64,000 nt of DNA from Imbricaverruca yamaguchii (lineage: Eukaryota > Arthropoda > Thecostraca > Neoverrucidae): the NCBI GenBank assembly GCA_034440575.1, contig JAOTOL010001505.1:1-64000 (forward strand), in the 5' to 3' direction. This document shows positions 21,520 to 33,260 of the stretch, in pieces; position 1 is the stretch's first letter; each line of letters opens with the position of its first letter. A program made the translations under genes and the position numbers. The notes beneath the pieces were generated by a model. The model made no database searches, had not been told where the DNA came from, and saw nothing but the letters and a program-made list of their open reading frames with translations.

Positions 21520-24500
21520 ATGCCGAACCCTCAGGTTTTCTTTGACATGACCGCGGATGGTGCTCCCCTGGGCCGCATTACTATGGAGGTGAGTGTCGCG
21601 ATATTACCACCTGCCGCCGCCAGCCCACGCGTTGACCGCCTTTTTATCCCGACATACCTTTTTATGTATATTGAGTAGGTACCTAAAACCACATGCACCT
21701 TTCTGGTGGCAATGGGACTGTATGGGCGAGTGGCTAAGGTGGTGAGCTCTGGGTACCGAACTTCCCGGGTTCAACACTGACCATTTGTGACTACCTAATT
21801 TTGCGGGCTACCGGTCAAACGGGTGCGGCGCCGTTAGCCATGAATGTGCACGAAGTACGTCGTGAACCCCCCAATGAACAATTTGGATTCATCCTGTAAA
21901 TGTTAACATTAAAAATAACAACCAATGAATTGATGCTATGCTTTGTGTTAGTAAAAAAACTTCAGCAATTGTAGGAGGCTTTATAGTGGCTTCAGTATTG
22001 CTGAAGATGAAGGTAAAATTTGAGTCTGGATTTTTATATTGCCATGTTTTTCAACATGAAAAAGATGTGACCACTCATTTTCTCTGGAAATTATTACTTT
22101 TCAGTTGGCAAAGAAATACATGATCGTAATCTTTACAAGTCTAGTCATACTGCATAATTAGTAAATGTGGAGATGAAGGTAAAATTTTATCATTTGGATT
22201 TTGAATGCTATGTTTTTTATGAGGTGTAGATGATTCAACTATTTGTTTTCCCTGCAAATTATCACTTAAGTCCAGTGTTGGATAAACTGATGTTTGTTGG
22301 TGTCACAGATACCAATACATTATGTACTCCAGGATTGTGACTAGACTAAATGAAATATTTTGTACTCCAGAAGGGAAAACGAAGAACAACATTGTTTGGT
22401 CAAGTGCTACCACTCAAAGTCCATACCTGACAACTAGCAGTTTCTGCGATCCCAGCACGCTGACCAGTCAACGTCACTACACATCCTTGAAAGGCAGTGT
22501 AAAGCATACAGAGCATGCTCATCAGTGTTGTGCTAAAACCTGTAAACAGCCTTGCTAAAACTGGCAATTTACAACTTGCTGCACTTCACATGTGAAAAGA
22601 TGCTATATGTGCGAATAAAGTCAATAATTAATTCAATATTGATTCAATAGTTCTTCAATAGTTATTCAATAGTTATTCAATATTTATTCAATATTGATAA
22701 ATATTTAATCTGATATATGATATATTTAGATTAATGAATATCTCTCATGTTAATTTTTGGATACTTGCGCTGGAGTACTCGCCAAGAAGTACCAGAAATC
22801 CCTAGTTGGCAAATCTGGGGGTACTTGTGTCATTTGTGCACTTTTGCATGACTGACATATTTTTTTGTAAATGTGTGCAAAGATAAACATGTGCCTTGAA
22901 ATATAACCACATTTTGGGTTCATCTGTGCCAGTGAATGGTCTGTAATACTTGTTCATAAATTTACTCCGACCCATTCCCTGTTCCCCTGCCCCATGATCA
23001 GTTGTGCTTCTAGGGCTGGGGTAGCAGATCCGACCAGCTCTATCTAGGAGGAAAAATAAAACCGCCTGAGTGGTTTTACAGGGACAATTTGTACTCCCGT
23101 CTAGCAGCTCTAGGTACTCCTAACTCGATCCTTGCTTCAACTAAACATTCCAGACATGAACTAAACAAGTACATAAAGGAACTTTTAATATTCATAAGAA
23201 TTGTTTTCAATAATTTTTTTTCAGCTTTTCCATGCAAAATAACTTTCTTGGTGGTGAGAATGAAATTTAGACAGATTGTTTTAGTATAATTTTTATTAAA
23301 CCATCATATATTCCAAAACAATGGTCCATCCATATCCAATAGTCAAGTGGAGTTTGCTGTGCCAGGTGTGCATTAAGCCGGTTTGTGGTGTTGGCTGTGT
23401 GTTTGTGAACTTTGTTGACATTGATTAAGTATACTTTTGTTACCATTTTCTCTACCATTGCTCATGAAGTTGGCTTATAACCTCATCCTTCGCTAATAAT
23501 TTAACCACAGCCAATTTTGGGGTCTGAAGCAGAGCTGTGTATAATGCGTCGGTGGCGAATCATACACACAAACTCGGAATGGCTCAAAGGTTGACCGGCC
23601 GTGAAATGCATTTTGGGGTACTTGAGATTTTGGACAACAACAGAAGTTGGCAACAATTCAAATTAATTGTGGGTGAACTCAGCTAATTAATTGTGGGACT
23701 AGTCCTTCGGAAAAGTGTTTGTTGAAGGATGATCCCAGTGGTGTGGTCCTCCCAAGATGAGTTGAGTGTGATTCATCCTGAGCTCTGCCAGGAGAAATGT
23801 TATTGGTGTATTCACATCACATCATGCCTATTTATCATAAATATTTGTTTGTGAACTTTGGGAATACATCACCCACCTACACTCAATATCTATACACTGC
23901 AGATATCATGGGTATATTTTTTTTAAGTTCTTTGGCTACTGAGGGCATTTCCCACTAGGTTGCATTCCTTGGCACAATTGCACCTATTCATGACTTAGCT
24001 TGCTGACATATTGCTGACTTAGCAGTTAGCTATATGTACATATATGTTTGTATGGTACATGCAGCATGAAATGCTAACATTTATTTTTAATTCCATTAAA
24101 GCAATACTACCTGGTTATGGACAACTCATTTTTTTAGTGCAGCAGTTTTTTACATGGCTTAGTTTGCCAAGATGTTTATGCATACAAAAATGCTAACATT
24201 GGTTTTCAGTGTAGGATTTCCATATTTTTTTTCTTGGTAGTGGAGTACAAAATTTTTAGCTGGAGTACGAATTTTTTAGCTGGATTCCAAAAAATAGCTA
24301 TGTGCTTGGTGACAATTTGCCTTGTTTTAGTGGGAATGAAAACCAATGTTAGAATTTTTGTATGCATAAACATCTTGGAAAACTAAGCAATGTCAAAAAC
24401 TTTGCTGAAAGAAAAAAATGAGTTGTCAATAACCAGATAGTATTGCTTTAATGGAATTAAAAATAAATGTTAGCATTTCATGCTGCATGCACCATACAAA

Positions 24501-27500
24501 TATATATGTACATATAGCTAACTGCTAAGTCAGCAATATGTCAGCAAGCTAAGTCATGAATAGGTGCAATTGTGCCAAGGAATGCAACCTAGTGGGAAAT
24601 GCCCTCAGTAGCCAAAGTACTCAAAAAATATACCCATGATACCTGCAAAGTGTATAGATATTGCCTGAGTGCAGGTGGGTGATGTATTCCCAAAGTTCAC
24701 AAACAAATATTTATGATAAATAGGCATGATGTAATGTGAATACACCAATAACATTTCTCCTGCCAGAGCTCAGGATGAATCGCACTCACTCATCTTGGGC
24801 GGACCACACCACCGGGATCATCCTTCAACAAACACTTTTCCAAAGGACTGGTCCCACAATTAATGAGCCGAGTTCACCCGCGATTAATTTGAATTATTCC
24901 TAACTTCCGTTGTTGTCCAAAATCTCAAGCACCCCAAAATGCATTTCATGACCCGGTCAACCTTTGAGCCATTACGAGTTTGTGCGTATGATTTGCCACC
25001 GACGCATAATACACAGCTCTGCCTCAGACCCCAAAATTGGCTGTGGTTAAATTATTAGCGAAGGATGAGGTTATAAGCCAACTTCATGAGCAATGGTAGA
25101 GAAAATGGTAACAAAAGTATACTTAATCGATGCGAAGTTCACAAACTCACACCCGACAACCGAGACCGGCTCACAACGCACACCGGGCCTTGCGCACACC
25201 TGGCACAGCAAAAACCATGTGATATGGATGGACTATTGTTTTGGAATATATGATGGTTTAATAAAAATTATACTAAAACAATCCGTCTAAAACAGTTTTA
25301 TTCTCACCACCAAGAAACAGTTATTTTGCATGGAAAAGCTGAAAAAAAAATATTGAAAACGATTCTTATGAATATTGAAAGTTCCTTTATGTACTTGTTT
25401 AATTCATGTCTGGAATGCTTATTTGAAGCAAGGATCGAGTTAGGAGTATCTAGAGCTGCTAGACGGGAGTACAAATTGTCCCTGTAAAACCGCTCACAGG
25501 CGGTTTTATTTTTCTTCTTAGATAGAGCTGGTCGGATTCGCTAAAACCATGTGAACCAAAACCAGCCCTAGAAGTACAACTGCTCATGGGGCGGGGAACA
25601 GGGAATGGGTCGGAGTAAATTTCGGAACATGTATTACGGACCCTTCACTGACACCGATGAACCAAAAATGTGGTTATATTTACAGGCGCATGATTATCTT
25701 CGCACACATTTACAAAAAAAAATTGCGACAGTCATGCAAAAGTGCACAAGTGACATTGGTTTCTTGGTGTAATCGCCTCGGAGAACTTGCTTGCTCCGGG
25801 GCGGATTCTAGGAAATTTTAAGTGATTTTCTTGCATTGAATGGGCTCATTGTGTCTAACAAAAGTTGTCCCTTTAACAAAACGACCTTCAATTGCACATT
25901 CGAAGCACTTACTGGCCAAATCAGGCTTCAAGTATTTACTCCGGCGATACCAAGTACCCACAGATTTGCCAACTAGAGATTTCTGGTACTTCTTGGCGAG
26001 TACTCCATCGTAAGTATCCAAAAATTAATATGAAAAAGATATTAATTAATCTAAATATATCATATATCACCCTAAATATTGATAAATATTGTATCAATAT
26101 TGAATAAATGTTGAATTAATTATTGACTTTATTGACACAAATATAGCGTCTTTTCACATATGAAGCGCCGCAAGTTGTGCGTAGCCGGTTTTAGTAAGGC
26201 TCTACGAATTTTAGCGCAACACCGACGGCCCATGCTCTGTACGCTTTGTACTGCCTTTCAAGGATGTGTAGTGACGTTGGCTGGTCGGCGCGCTGGGGTC
26301 GCGGAAACTGCTAGTTGTTGTCAGGTATGGACTTTGAGTGGTAGCACTCGACCAAACAATGTTCTTCGTTTTCCCTTCTGGAGTACAAAATATTTCACTT
26401 AGTCTAGTCACAATCCTGGAGTACAAAATGTATTGGTATGCATGACACCAACAAACTCCAGTTTTTCCAACACTGGTTTTCAGTCCCACTAAAACGAGCT
26501 TAATTGTCAGCAAGTGTATAGCTACTTTTTGGAATCCAGCTAAAAAAAATTCGCACTCCAGGTAAAAAATTTGTGCTCCACTACCAAAAAAAAAGGAAAT
26601 CCTACACCATTTAAGTCAATGACAGTTGATAAAATTGATGTTGTGGACAAGATATGGAGGAAATGTGCTATAATATAAATGGTATTTCATGTGTTAATTC
26701 TGCAAACACTTGCATGCATTAATGTGATTGTCCAGGCTGCTACCCTGGCCTGATCAGCAGGGTGGGAATTAAGGCACTTCTTAAGAGATTTCATCTCTTA
26801 AAACATTTTTGCACTCCGGATTCATACTGGATAGAATGGGCTCCACATGTACTCCGACACAAACATGCAGAAGGAACAAAAACACCACTAAAAATTTAAT
26901 ACAAGATTGAAGAAAATATCCACCAAACATGTTATTCTACTTACGGTTACCAAATAACTATACACTTGTCGTACCATCAAGCACACCGACAGCAACCGAA
27001 CACACACACCACACGAAACCACAACCAGCGGAAATGCCGACGACAACGCGCCAAACTTCGCGCCTGCGCACTGAATATAGTGGCCTCCGGTTGCTACGAA
27101 TTCGGCCGCTGCGTCTCCAGAAACCTGCTTTCGAGCCACCCTATAGTGGGAAAAACTGACTGTTTTAAGAGACGCTTCCGGAGTGCGGCGGAGGCCGCTG
27201 ATCGGAATTTGCTGCGTTAGCATTTTCTGTTACGAAAACTGTTTTTCAACCAATCAATGCAAGGTATTTTTTAAATGACGTCATAACTATTAGCAACTTT
27301 GAACACGTGTTTTGAACACTTAACAGTGCCATGCTGCAAACACAAGACCTTGACTGATCCCTTGCGCACCGCCGTCGATTCCGACTGCGTGTGAGGTAGT
27401 GGTGTGGGGTTCGTATCGTGCAGGGAATTGGCTGCGTATGTAGGTAGGTGTGCGCTCTGAGCTGAGGGTGAAGCGTGAATTATTTGTGTTTTTCATTTTG

Positions 27501-30500
27501 CCTAGCATTGTGCTGAGACCAACAGTGAAAGGAAAGCGCATTGCTCCCGTGAGTTATGAGAGAAGAAGCTGAGCTGATCACAACTCCCTGTCTTGTGGTG
27601 CCATCCATTGCTCACTTCTTTGTTTCTATGCTTTGATGTGACCAGAAATGATGATGTGTATTACTTATGCATATTATGTAGACACTGACTAGGTACGTAT
27701 GATTTTCTCGTCGGTTACCGGCAAATAGATTCCATGCATGGAAAATAATATGTGCATGAAAATGCACTCCGGAAGAAATCTGTTTGCACTCCGACTCCAA
27801 ACCCAGAAAGCAAGTTTCCCACCCTGCGTGATCAGTACTCTGGTCGGACTGCAGCTTATAAAGCTTTGGTGCTTTAAGAAGGGTATTATGGATCTTGAAG
27901 CTGTGGAGTTCATTTTAAAAATACTGGCAAGGTATGTATGTCCCAAAGAAGAAATAGTTTAACCAAGCTACTCACCAGCAAAGTGACCCTTGATGTCAAT
28001 GTGCCACTAAACTCCGCTCCACCACCACCTTATCATGCATCCAGATGGAAACCAATTATCATGTGTTGAATACAATGTTTCTAATACACACATTTCCCTA
28101 TGTATTGGTTTGGTCCTCTTTAAATACCTTACACTTCCTGAATAAAACAGTTTGTTATATTTTAATGTTGAAATGAAGGTCACAGCATCTGTTGCATTCC
28201 GTTTTGTAAGGCTAATTATTTCTTGCATTGTAATATACAACTTTATAATTGTTTCTACCCCTGTTTCATCTAAGCTGACTAGGGGTCACTTTGTTTTGTA
28301 TTTGTCTTTGATCATCTATCTATGGGCTTACATTTCACCTCTATTTTTGTTTCTTCATGAGATATTTCATCTAGCTTCTTTCTACATCTAAAACCACATT
28401 GGGGTGAAATTATGACATGGCCTCAATTTCCCACCTCAAACTCAATTTTTATAGCATCTTTGATTTCCCAGGTTTCCTAATTCTAAGTGGTGTACTTGGG
28501 TGGTTCATATTCATCAGAGAAAACATTTTGGAGTGTGGCAAATTGACTCATTACCACATTCTCTGTTCCAAAAATGAAGTGGAAAATGTAATTTTTCAGT
28601 CATTTATTTGGTGTTCATTTACTAACCACCATTGAATTTACTATGATATGCATTAAATGCAAATCCATGTGCAACTACTAAACCATTAAATGCATGCAAC
28701 ATGCCTGGTCTAAAATAATGATGCAAAAGTACTTTTATCATGGCTGGTGGGAATCATGGATTTTGCTGGTAGATGAGAATAAAACTTGGGGTTTTGGAGC
28801 AAGACCACCATCACCACCCATCAGTTCTATCATGTAGTCCCTTTTCATGTGTGGAGGTCACTAGTTGTCCTATTAGCATTTGAATCATATACAACATTCA
28901 CATATACTTAGTGTTATAATAGCTTAGTGGGGAGACTTTTGATGCCAGATCATAACATTAGTTGCTCATATCCAACATCCGGCGTGATTACCGAGTCCAC
29001 CAGCAACCATTGTGTGTGAGATATCAGGGGGGTCCTGTATGGTCTGCCTGTCAAATGTGTAGTAAAATACCATGCTTTTGTTATATTTTACACTGAGCAG
29101 CTCAAGAGTGATGCATATGACAAGGGATGCACTGGCCGTCCATAATTGACATCGGATACCCAGCGAATTCGACCTGTACGGGACACGATTTTAGGAGGAT
29201 GTCAAAATTTGCCATGCAATTGATCTTTTTAAAAATTCATTTTGCTTTGGAGCTAATTCCGTACCAATGATTGTACCCTTTTCATTATTTTAACACCGAC
29301 CAAGCATGGGGTACTTCTATTAACAATATGAGTACAAATACCTATACCATATGCCGGTGTTGTAGAGCAGATCATGCCATATCAGTAGCTTCTTCACTTG
29401 TAATTGTGCTGCGAGACGTTCGTGTAGCCATAATGGTGAACACAATCATGATACTGTATATGAGGTGATGTGGGGAATGTGTTATAAAAGACTTCATAAT
29501 GGCAATTAAATGGCACGATGAACATTGTCTTCGATACATTTTCGGGAGGTGGTATTTCCACTTAATTTCCTGAAGAACTTACGAATGTTGTTTCAGGCTG
29601 CATGCGGTATAGATAAGCGCCAACTATGTGGCTCTCATAGATGGCACGCCTGAGCTACAGAGTTGATATAAATAGTTAGCAAATTTCTGCTTTAAGAATC
29701 CAGCGCTAGTGTTCGGTGTATATGGAATTTTCTATGAATGTGCGTTCGTAATGCGGAAAATTATGCACCCATTGGCAGCGCTGAGGAGTGGATAAATTTC
29801 TGCGTGGCAGGGGGTGTGGGCGGTGGGAGCACTCTTGTCGGACGTGAGGCGAGTGGGAAGTCTGTCGTATCTGGGGGGCAGTCATTTGTGCCATTTGTAA
29901 AGCCAAGATGGGCGCTAAATGACCAACCATGGTCGATGCGCCCTAAAACCACAATCACACACATGTAAAGCCAAGAGTAGAATACATTCATCCGACTCAT
30001 TTCTTCATTTGCAAGAAATGTGACGGGTGGGCAATGTATGTGACGTTTTGCAGCATTCGCGCCGCATGGGCGCTGCCCAACCCATGCAGCTGATGTGCTC
30101 TCCAACCCAGCATCCTAAAATTACTTCAACATTAACTGTGTGGATGAAGAAAGAAGTTGCTTGGGAATAGTGAAAGATTGGAAGAAAATAAAGGATCGCC
30201 ACTTAAGGATTAAATAAGTGGAATGCCCTTCACTTCAGTCAGATCCATTTTACATTATTTAGCAGTCGTGTGTATGATGACTGCCCACACATCATGTGGC
30301 AAAATGGTAAAAACCCGAGACAGGGATGAAATAGCGCAATTCCATTAACTGTGAATTTCCAGGCCACATGGTCAATTATTTTACCCTGCCCCAACCCCAC
30401 TGACAACTCGACCATCGCGCAGCTCCGCTCCGACGTGGTGCCGAAGACGGCGGAGAACTTCCGCGCTCTCTGCACCGGCGAGAAGGGCTTCGGCTTCAAG

Positions 30501-32669
30501 GGCTGCTCGTTCCACCGCGTCATCCCCGACTTCATGTGCCAGGTGAGACCAGCGGGCGTGCCGTGCCGTGCCGTGCTGTGCTGTGCTGTGCTGTGCGTGC
30601 TGTGCGTGCTGTGCTGTGCTGTGCTGTCATCTAGCTCTGACGTCCAGCCGTATCGTGCCGCACTTGAATGGGTGGAATGTGCCTGAAGTTTTCTGAGTTG
30701 TGAATTGGGAAGAATTTTCCGGCGAAATTGGAGTGCCCAATTTTCTCCTCCAAATCCGCCCTTCCAAAACAAATCCAGCCGTGCCGATGACAGTTGTTGA
30801 GCCTGACCTGACCATCACTTGCCAGGGCGGCGACTTCACAAACCACAACGGCACCGGCGGCAAGTCCATCTACGGCACTAAGTTCGAGGACGAGAACTTC
30901 ACACTGAAGCACGAGGGCCCCGGCACCCTATCGATGGCGAACGCCGGCCCCAACACCAACGGCAGCCAGTTCTTCCTGTGCACCGTCAAGACCAGCTGGC
31001 TGGACGGCAAGCACGTCGTGTTCGGTACCGTCACCAACGGCATGGACATCGTCAAGAAGATCGAGGGTTACGGTGAGTTGTGCACGGCATTTCAAGAAGA
31101 TGGAGAGTTTTGGTGCGTTGTACACGACATTTGAAGGTCGGGAGTTTTGGTGAATTGTGTACGGTGTTGTCGGCAACTTGCCATTACGCTGCGCAAAATA
31201 ACCAACTCGGTCGACGCGGCAGTGACGGAGTATTCGTGAAATTTGAGTATACCACTTTCTGAATACTAAATCTCAACGGATCATCGACTTCCCGATGAGT
31301 TTATTAAGTGTTAATGTTTAATTTCTATAGTGTCATGCTTATGCTCACTGTTGTGGATTCTGATGCACGCACATCTCTTAAAACAATTCCAGATCAGAGG
31401 ATTACCCATGATGTGGCATACTATATAATATCATCTGATAACAAAGGGAGTTTTGTATCTTTGTGGTTAAAATAGTTATCGCCAAGTTTTGTACCTCAAA
31501 ACAAAGATACGTACGTGAGATACGATACGGTACAAAGTACGTGTATGAGTCTGCTGTTGGATCATAGTTGTGTTTCAAGATCTTGCTTCCTTGTTAGGTA
31601 TCAAGCTTTGCTAAGCGACATTTTTTCCATGGCGAATTTCGACATCCTGCGCTATTCGTTTAGATATTTAACGCCCAACGAAAAACAATTATCTTAACAC
31701 TGCGACGCGCTTTTTGACCTATGTAGTCTATGCGTTCCCGAAACCACACTTATTAGCACTGCGACGCGCCCTAAGACACAAGTCCAACAAACCGTTGCCA
31801 TCACACTCGTCTGACCGCCCGGACTGAATCATGAGCACTTTATCCCGGAATGGTGCATTGTCGAACAGCACTATCCAACGCAGTGTAAAATAATTATGTG
31901 GCCTGGAAATTCACAGTTAATGGAGTTGTGCTATTTCATCCTTGTCTTAGATTTTACCATTTTGCAACATGATGTATGGGCAGTCATCACACACACGACT
32001 GCTAAATAATGTAAAATGCATGTAACTGAAGTGAAAGGCGTTCCACTTTTTAATCCTTAAGTACCAATCCTTTATTTTCTTCCGATCTTTCACTATTCCC
32101 GAGCAACTTCTTCCTTCATCCATACAGTTAATGGTGAAGTAATTTTAGGACACTGATCCAACGTGCAAAGTAGAAAAATGAGAACATGCTTTTTAGACGA
32201 TGATGTTCTGGTTGACAACAACCTAGGAGGGTCCTATTTTTCACAACCCTGGCCCTGACTGGAGGTGACATGTGACGGCCTGCTATGATCAAGTTGGTTG
32301 GTTATTGGTTTCACGACGCATCGACCATTGAGTCATGTAGCGTCGCCAATCTCTCACGCCGATTGGTCGCGGGCGAAGAGTAGCGACAGGTGGGACTCGA
32401 ACCCACAACATTTATATTGTGAGACTAGCAACTTACCCCTAGACTACTCGTCCCCCTGCTATGATTAAGTTAAGCGGAGGCGAACCCTGACCGTGTCTGC
32501 TGCAGTCGGAACGGCTGTGAAGGCGTGTGGCATCGGGGTTGCCCCGCCAACTCGAGTCGCTCCCCCACCCTCCATCCGATGGCCTGTCGTGACGCGTGTT
32601 TGTGCCGCAGGCTCCCGCGACGGCAAGACGACCAAGAAAATCGTCATCCAGGAGTCTGGCCAGCTGTAG
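21520..32669 (+). CDS. Cyclophilin A (peptidyl-prolyl cis-trans isomerase), copy B, complete
   Basis: Four exons join in phase: 21,520-21,588, 30,423-30,542, 30,826-31,072 and 32,611-32,669, giving 495 nt and 164 residues, the usual cyclophilin A length. The protein starts [14 protein letters not shown] and ends IVIQESGQL. Active-site residues R55, F60, M61, Q63, A101, N102, Q111, F113, W121, L122 and H126 are all present. No signal peptide or extra domain is seen, so a cytosolic isomerase and chaperone is expected. Intron 1 is 8.8 kb and holds a 4.2 kb inverted repeat, a 1.07 kb hAT element and a MITE ending 34 nt before exon 2. Residue 93 is Glu (Lys in copy A). Confidence 0.95.
21717..21905 (+). 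mobile_element. tRNA-derived SINE, family 2
   Basis: The head is TATGGGCGAGTGGCTAAGG with a B-box-like CCCGGGTTCAACAC. The tail GCGGCGCCGTTAGCCATGAA runs on to GTGCACGAAGTACGTCGTGA. It lies in cyclophilin B intron 1 and matches the sequence cut by base 1 of the window, so this insertion is older than the duplication. Confidence 0.8.
22270..26476. repeat. Large inverted repeat, arms about 1.9-2.1 kb, spacer about 130 bp
   Basis: The left arm (about 22,270-24,209) reads back as the right arm (about 24,343-26,476). Pairs include CCAGTGTTGGATAAACTG near 22,270 against CCAACACTGG near 26,467; CACCCACCTACACTCAATAT near 23,870 against its complement near 24,660-24,680; and ATGTTTATGCATACAAAAAT near 24,172 against its complement near 24,357. 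The spacer (CAGTGTAGGATTTCC onward) resembles sequence just outside the right arm at about 26,477-26,610. It lies in cyclophilin B intron 1 and is absent from block A. No protein is recognised in the arms. If transcribed it would fold into a very long hairpin. Confidence 0.85.
26758..27826. mobile_element. Non-autonomous hAT element, family 2
   Basis: Same family as 1,110-2,153, with ends CAGGGTGGGAA and TTCCCACCCTG(C). The flanks CTGATCAG and GTGATCAG form an 8-bp duplication with one mismatch and differ from the flanks of the block A copy. No coding region is seen. Confidence 0.8.
27835..29700. other. Cyclophilin B intron 1, AT-rich, no gene
   Basis: Low-complexity AT-rich intron sequence. 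The right part (from about 29,350) aligns with block A near 6,070-6,400. No reading frame here looks like a known protein. Confidence 0.55.
29909..29964 (+). mobile_element. Ultrashort SINE-tail retroposon (56 bp)
   Basis: Exactly 56 bp between two perfect copies of GTAAAGCCAAGA (29,897-29,908 and 29,965-29,976). It starts TGGGCGCTAAATGACCAACC, continues ATGGTCGATGCGCCCTAAAA and ends in CA-rich tail. GGGCGC with GCGCCC and ATGACCA with TGGTCGAT can pair as a hairpin. Confidence 0.9.
30108..30388 (-). mobile_element. hAT MITE, family 1, inserted beside the exon 2 acceptor
   Basis: A 281-bp element (plus-strand ends CAGCATCCTAAAATTAC and AATTATTTTACCCTG) flanked by CTCCAACC (30,100-30,107) and CCCCAACC (30,389-30,396). 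Block A keeps the empty site, a single CCCCAACC at about 6,469. Its right end is 34 nt before exon 2 of cyclophilin B, so it has replaced the usual branch-point neighbourhood. Confidence 0.9.
30556..30632 (+). repeat. Expanded GTGCC/GTGCT microsatellite after exon 2
   Basis: A run of CGTGC and TGTGC pentamers starts 14 nt after the exon 2 donor. Copy A has only about four units at the same place, so this is a length change between the copies. Confidence 0.8.
31220..31702 (-). mobile_element. Non-autonomous hAT MITE, family 4 (483 bp)
   Basis: It starts CAGTGACGGAGTATTCGTGA and ends TTATCTTAACACTG, flanked by CGACGCGG and CGACGCGC (8 bp, one mismatch). It lies in intron 3 of cyclophilin B and is missing from the 235-bp intron 3 of copy A. 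Confidence 0.8.
31881..32155 (+). mobile_element. hAT MITE, family 1, best copy (275 bp)
   Basis: It starts CAGTGTAAAATAATTATG and ends TAATTTTAGGACACTG, with a perfect 8-bp duplication ATCCAACG on both sides (31,873-31,880 and 32,156-32,163). It shows that this family has hAT-type duplications. It lies in cyclophilin B intron 3 and is absent from copy A. Confidence 0.9.
32296..32456 (-). mobile_element. tRNA-derived SINE, family 1
   Basis: On the minus strand it begins GGGGGACGAGTAGTCTAGGG (tRNA-like A box), has a B-box-like GGGTTCGAGTCCC, a central CCAATCGGCGTGAGAGATTGG, and a 3' tail with CAATGGTCGATGCGTCG and repeated AACC. TGCTATGATCAAGTT and TGCTATGATTAAGTT flank it as a 15-bp target duplication. 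Copy A lacks it. Confidence 0.9.
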
Positions 32670-33260
32670 GACGGGTGGGCTGCTGACGGCCGTCACGGTC
32701 AGACACCGCCGACTCTCTCCCTGACACGTCCCCTCTGCGCGACCGTTTCGCACGCGCGATAATACTGCGACTCGTTTGGTCTCGCGGGTGCATTAACAGC
32801 TGTCGCCGAGTCACTTGAGTGGTGATCGGACACTACAGTTGTGGTGTGGCGACACGCTGCCGCGTCGCGGTCTTCCTCGTGCCGTGGTGGTGGTTGCGTT
32901 GCGATGTTCTGGCTTCAATTCTGCGGAATTTTCGGCGCGGTGCCGGTGCGAGGCTCGTGAAAGCTGTGCGGCCCCGTCTTGTTATTGGCTTGTTTCGTAC
33001 CTGTGTTTTGCGCTGGTGCCCTCTGTTCCGCTGGCACCACTTCCGATCTCGTCTTGGCCGGCGCTCCATGTTGTGTCTGGGGACGCCCCGCCGCCTGGCC
33101 TCGTCAGTGCGGCAGGCGGTTCGTGGCCACATGTGTTCACATGACCAAGGCATTCCACGGCTCGTGGGTCGGAAGCTGATCGCCGCTTGAGTAGCTCGCA
33201 CGATCTGTTTAGGCACACGGTGTTCTGACATCTGCTGGAAATAAACATGCTTGGCTTCGG
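32670..33260 (+). terminator. Cyclophilin copy B 3' UTR with polyadenylation signal
   Basis: Nearly identical to 8,800-9,400 in copy A. The AATAAA hexamer at 33,240-33,245 marks the likely cleavage region. The gene converges with the minus-strand URB2-like gene that ends at 37,526. Confidence 0.8.

Noticed and set aside
25818..26021. Minus frame reading [20 protein letters not shown] as a gene
   Set aside because: The left arm of the inverted repeat has related but broken sequence, and I know no family with it. It is kept only as part of the repeat.
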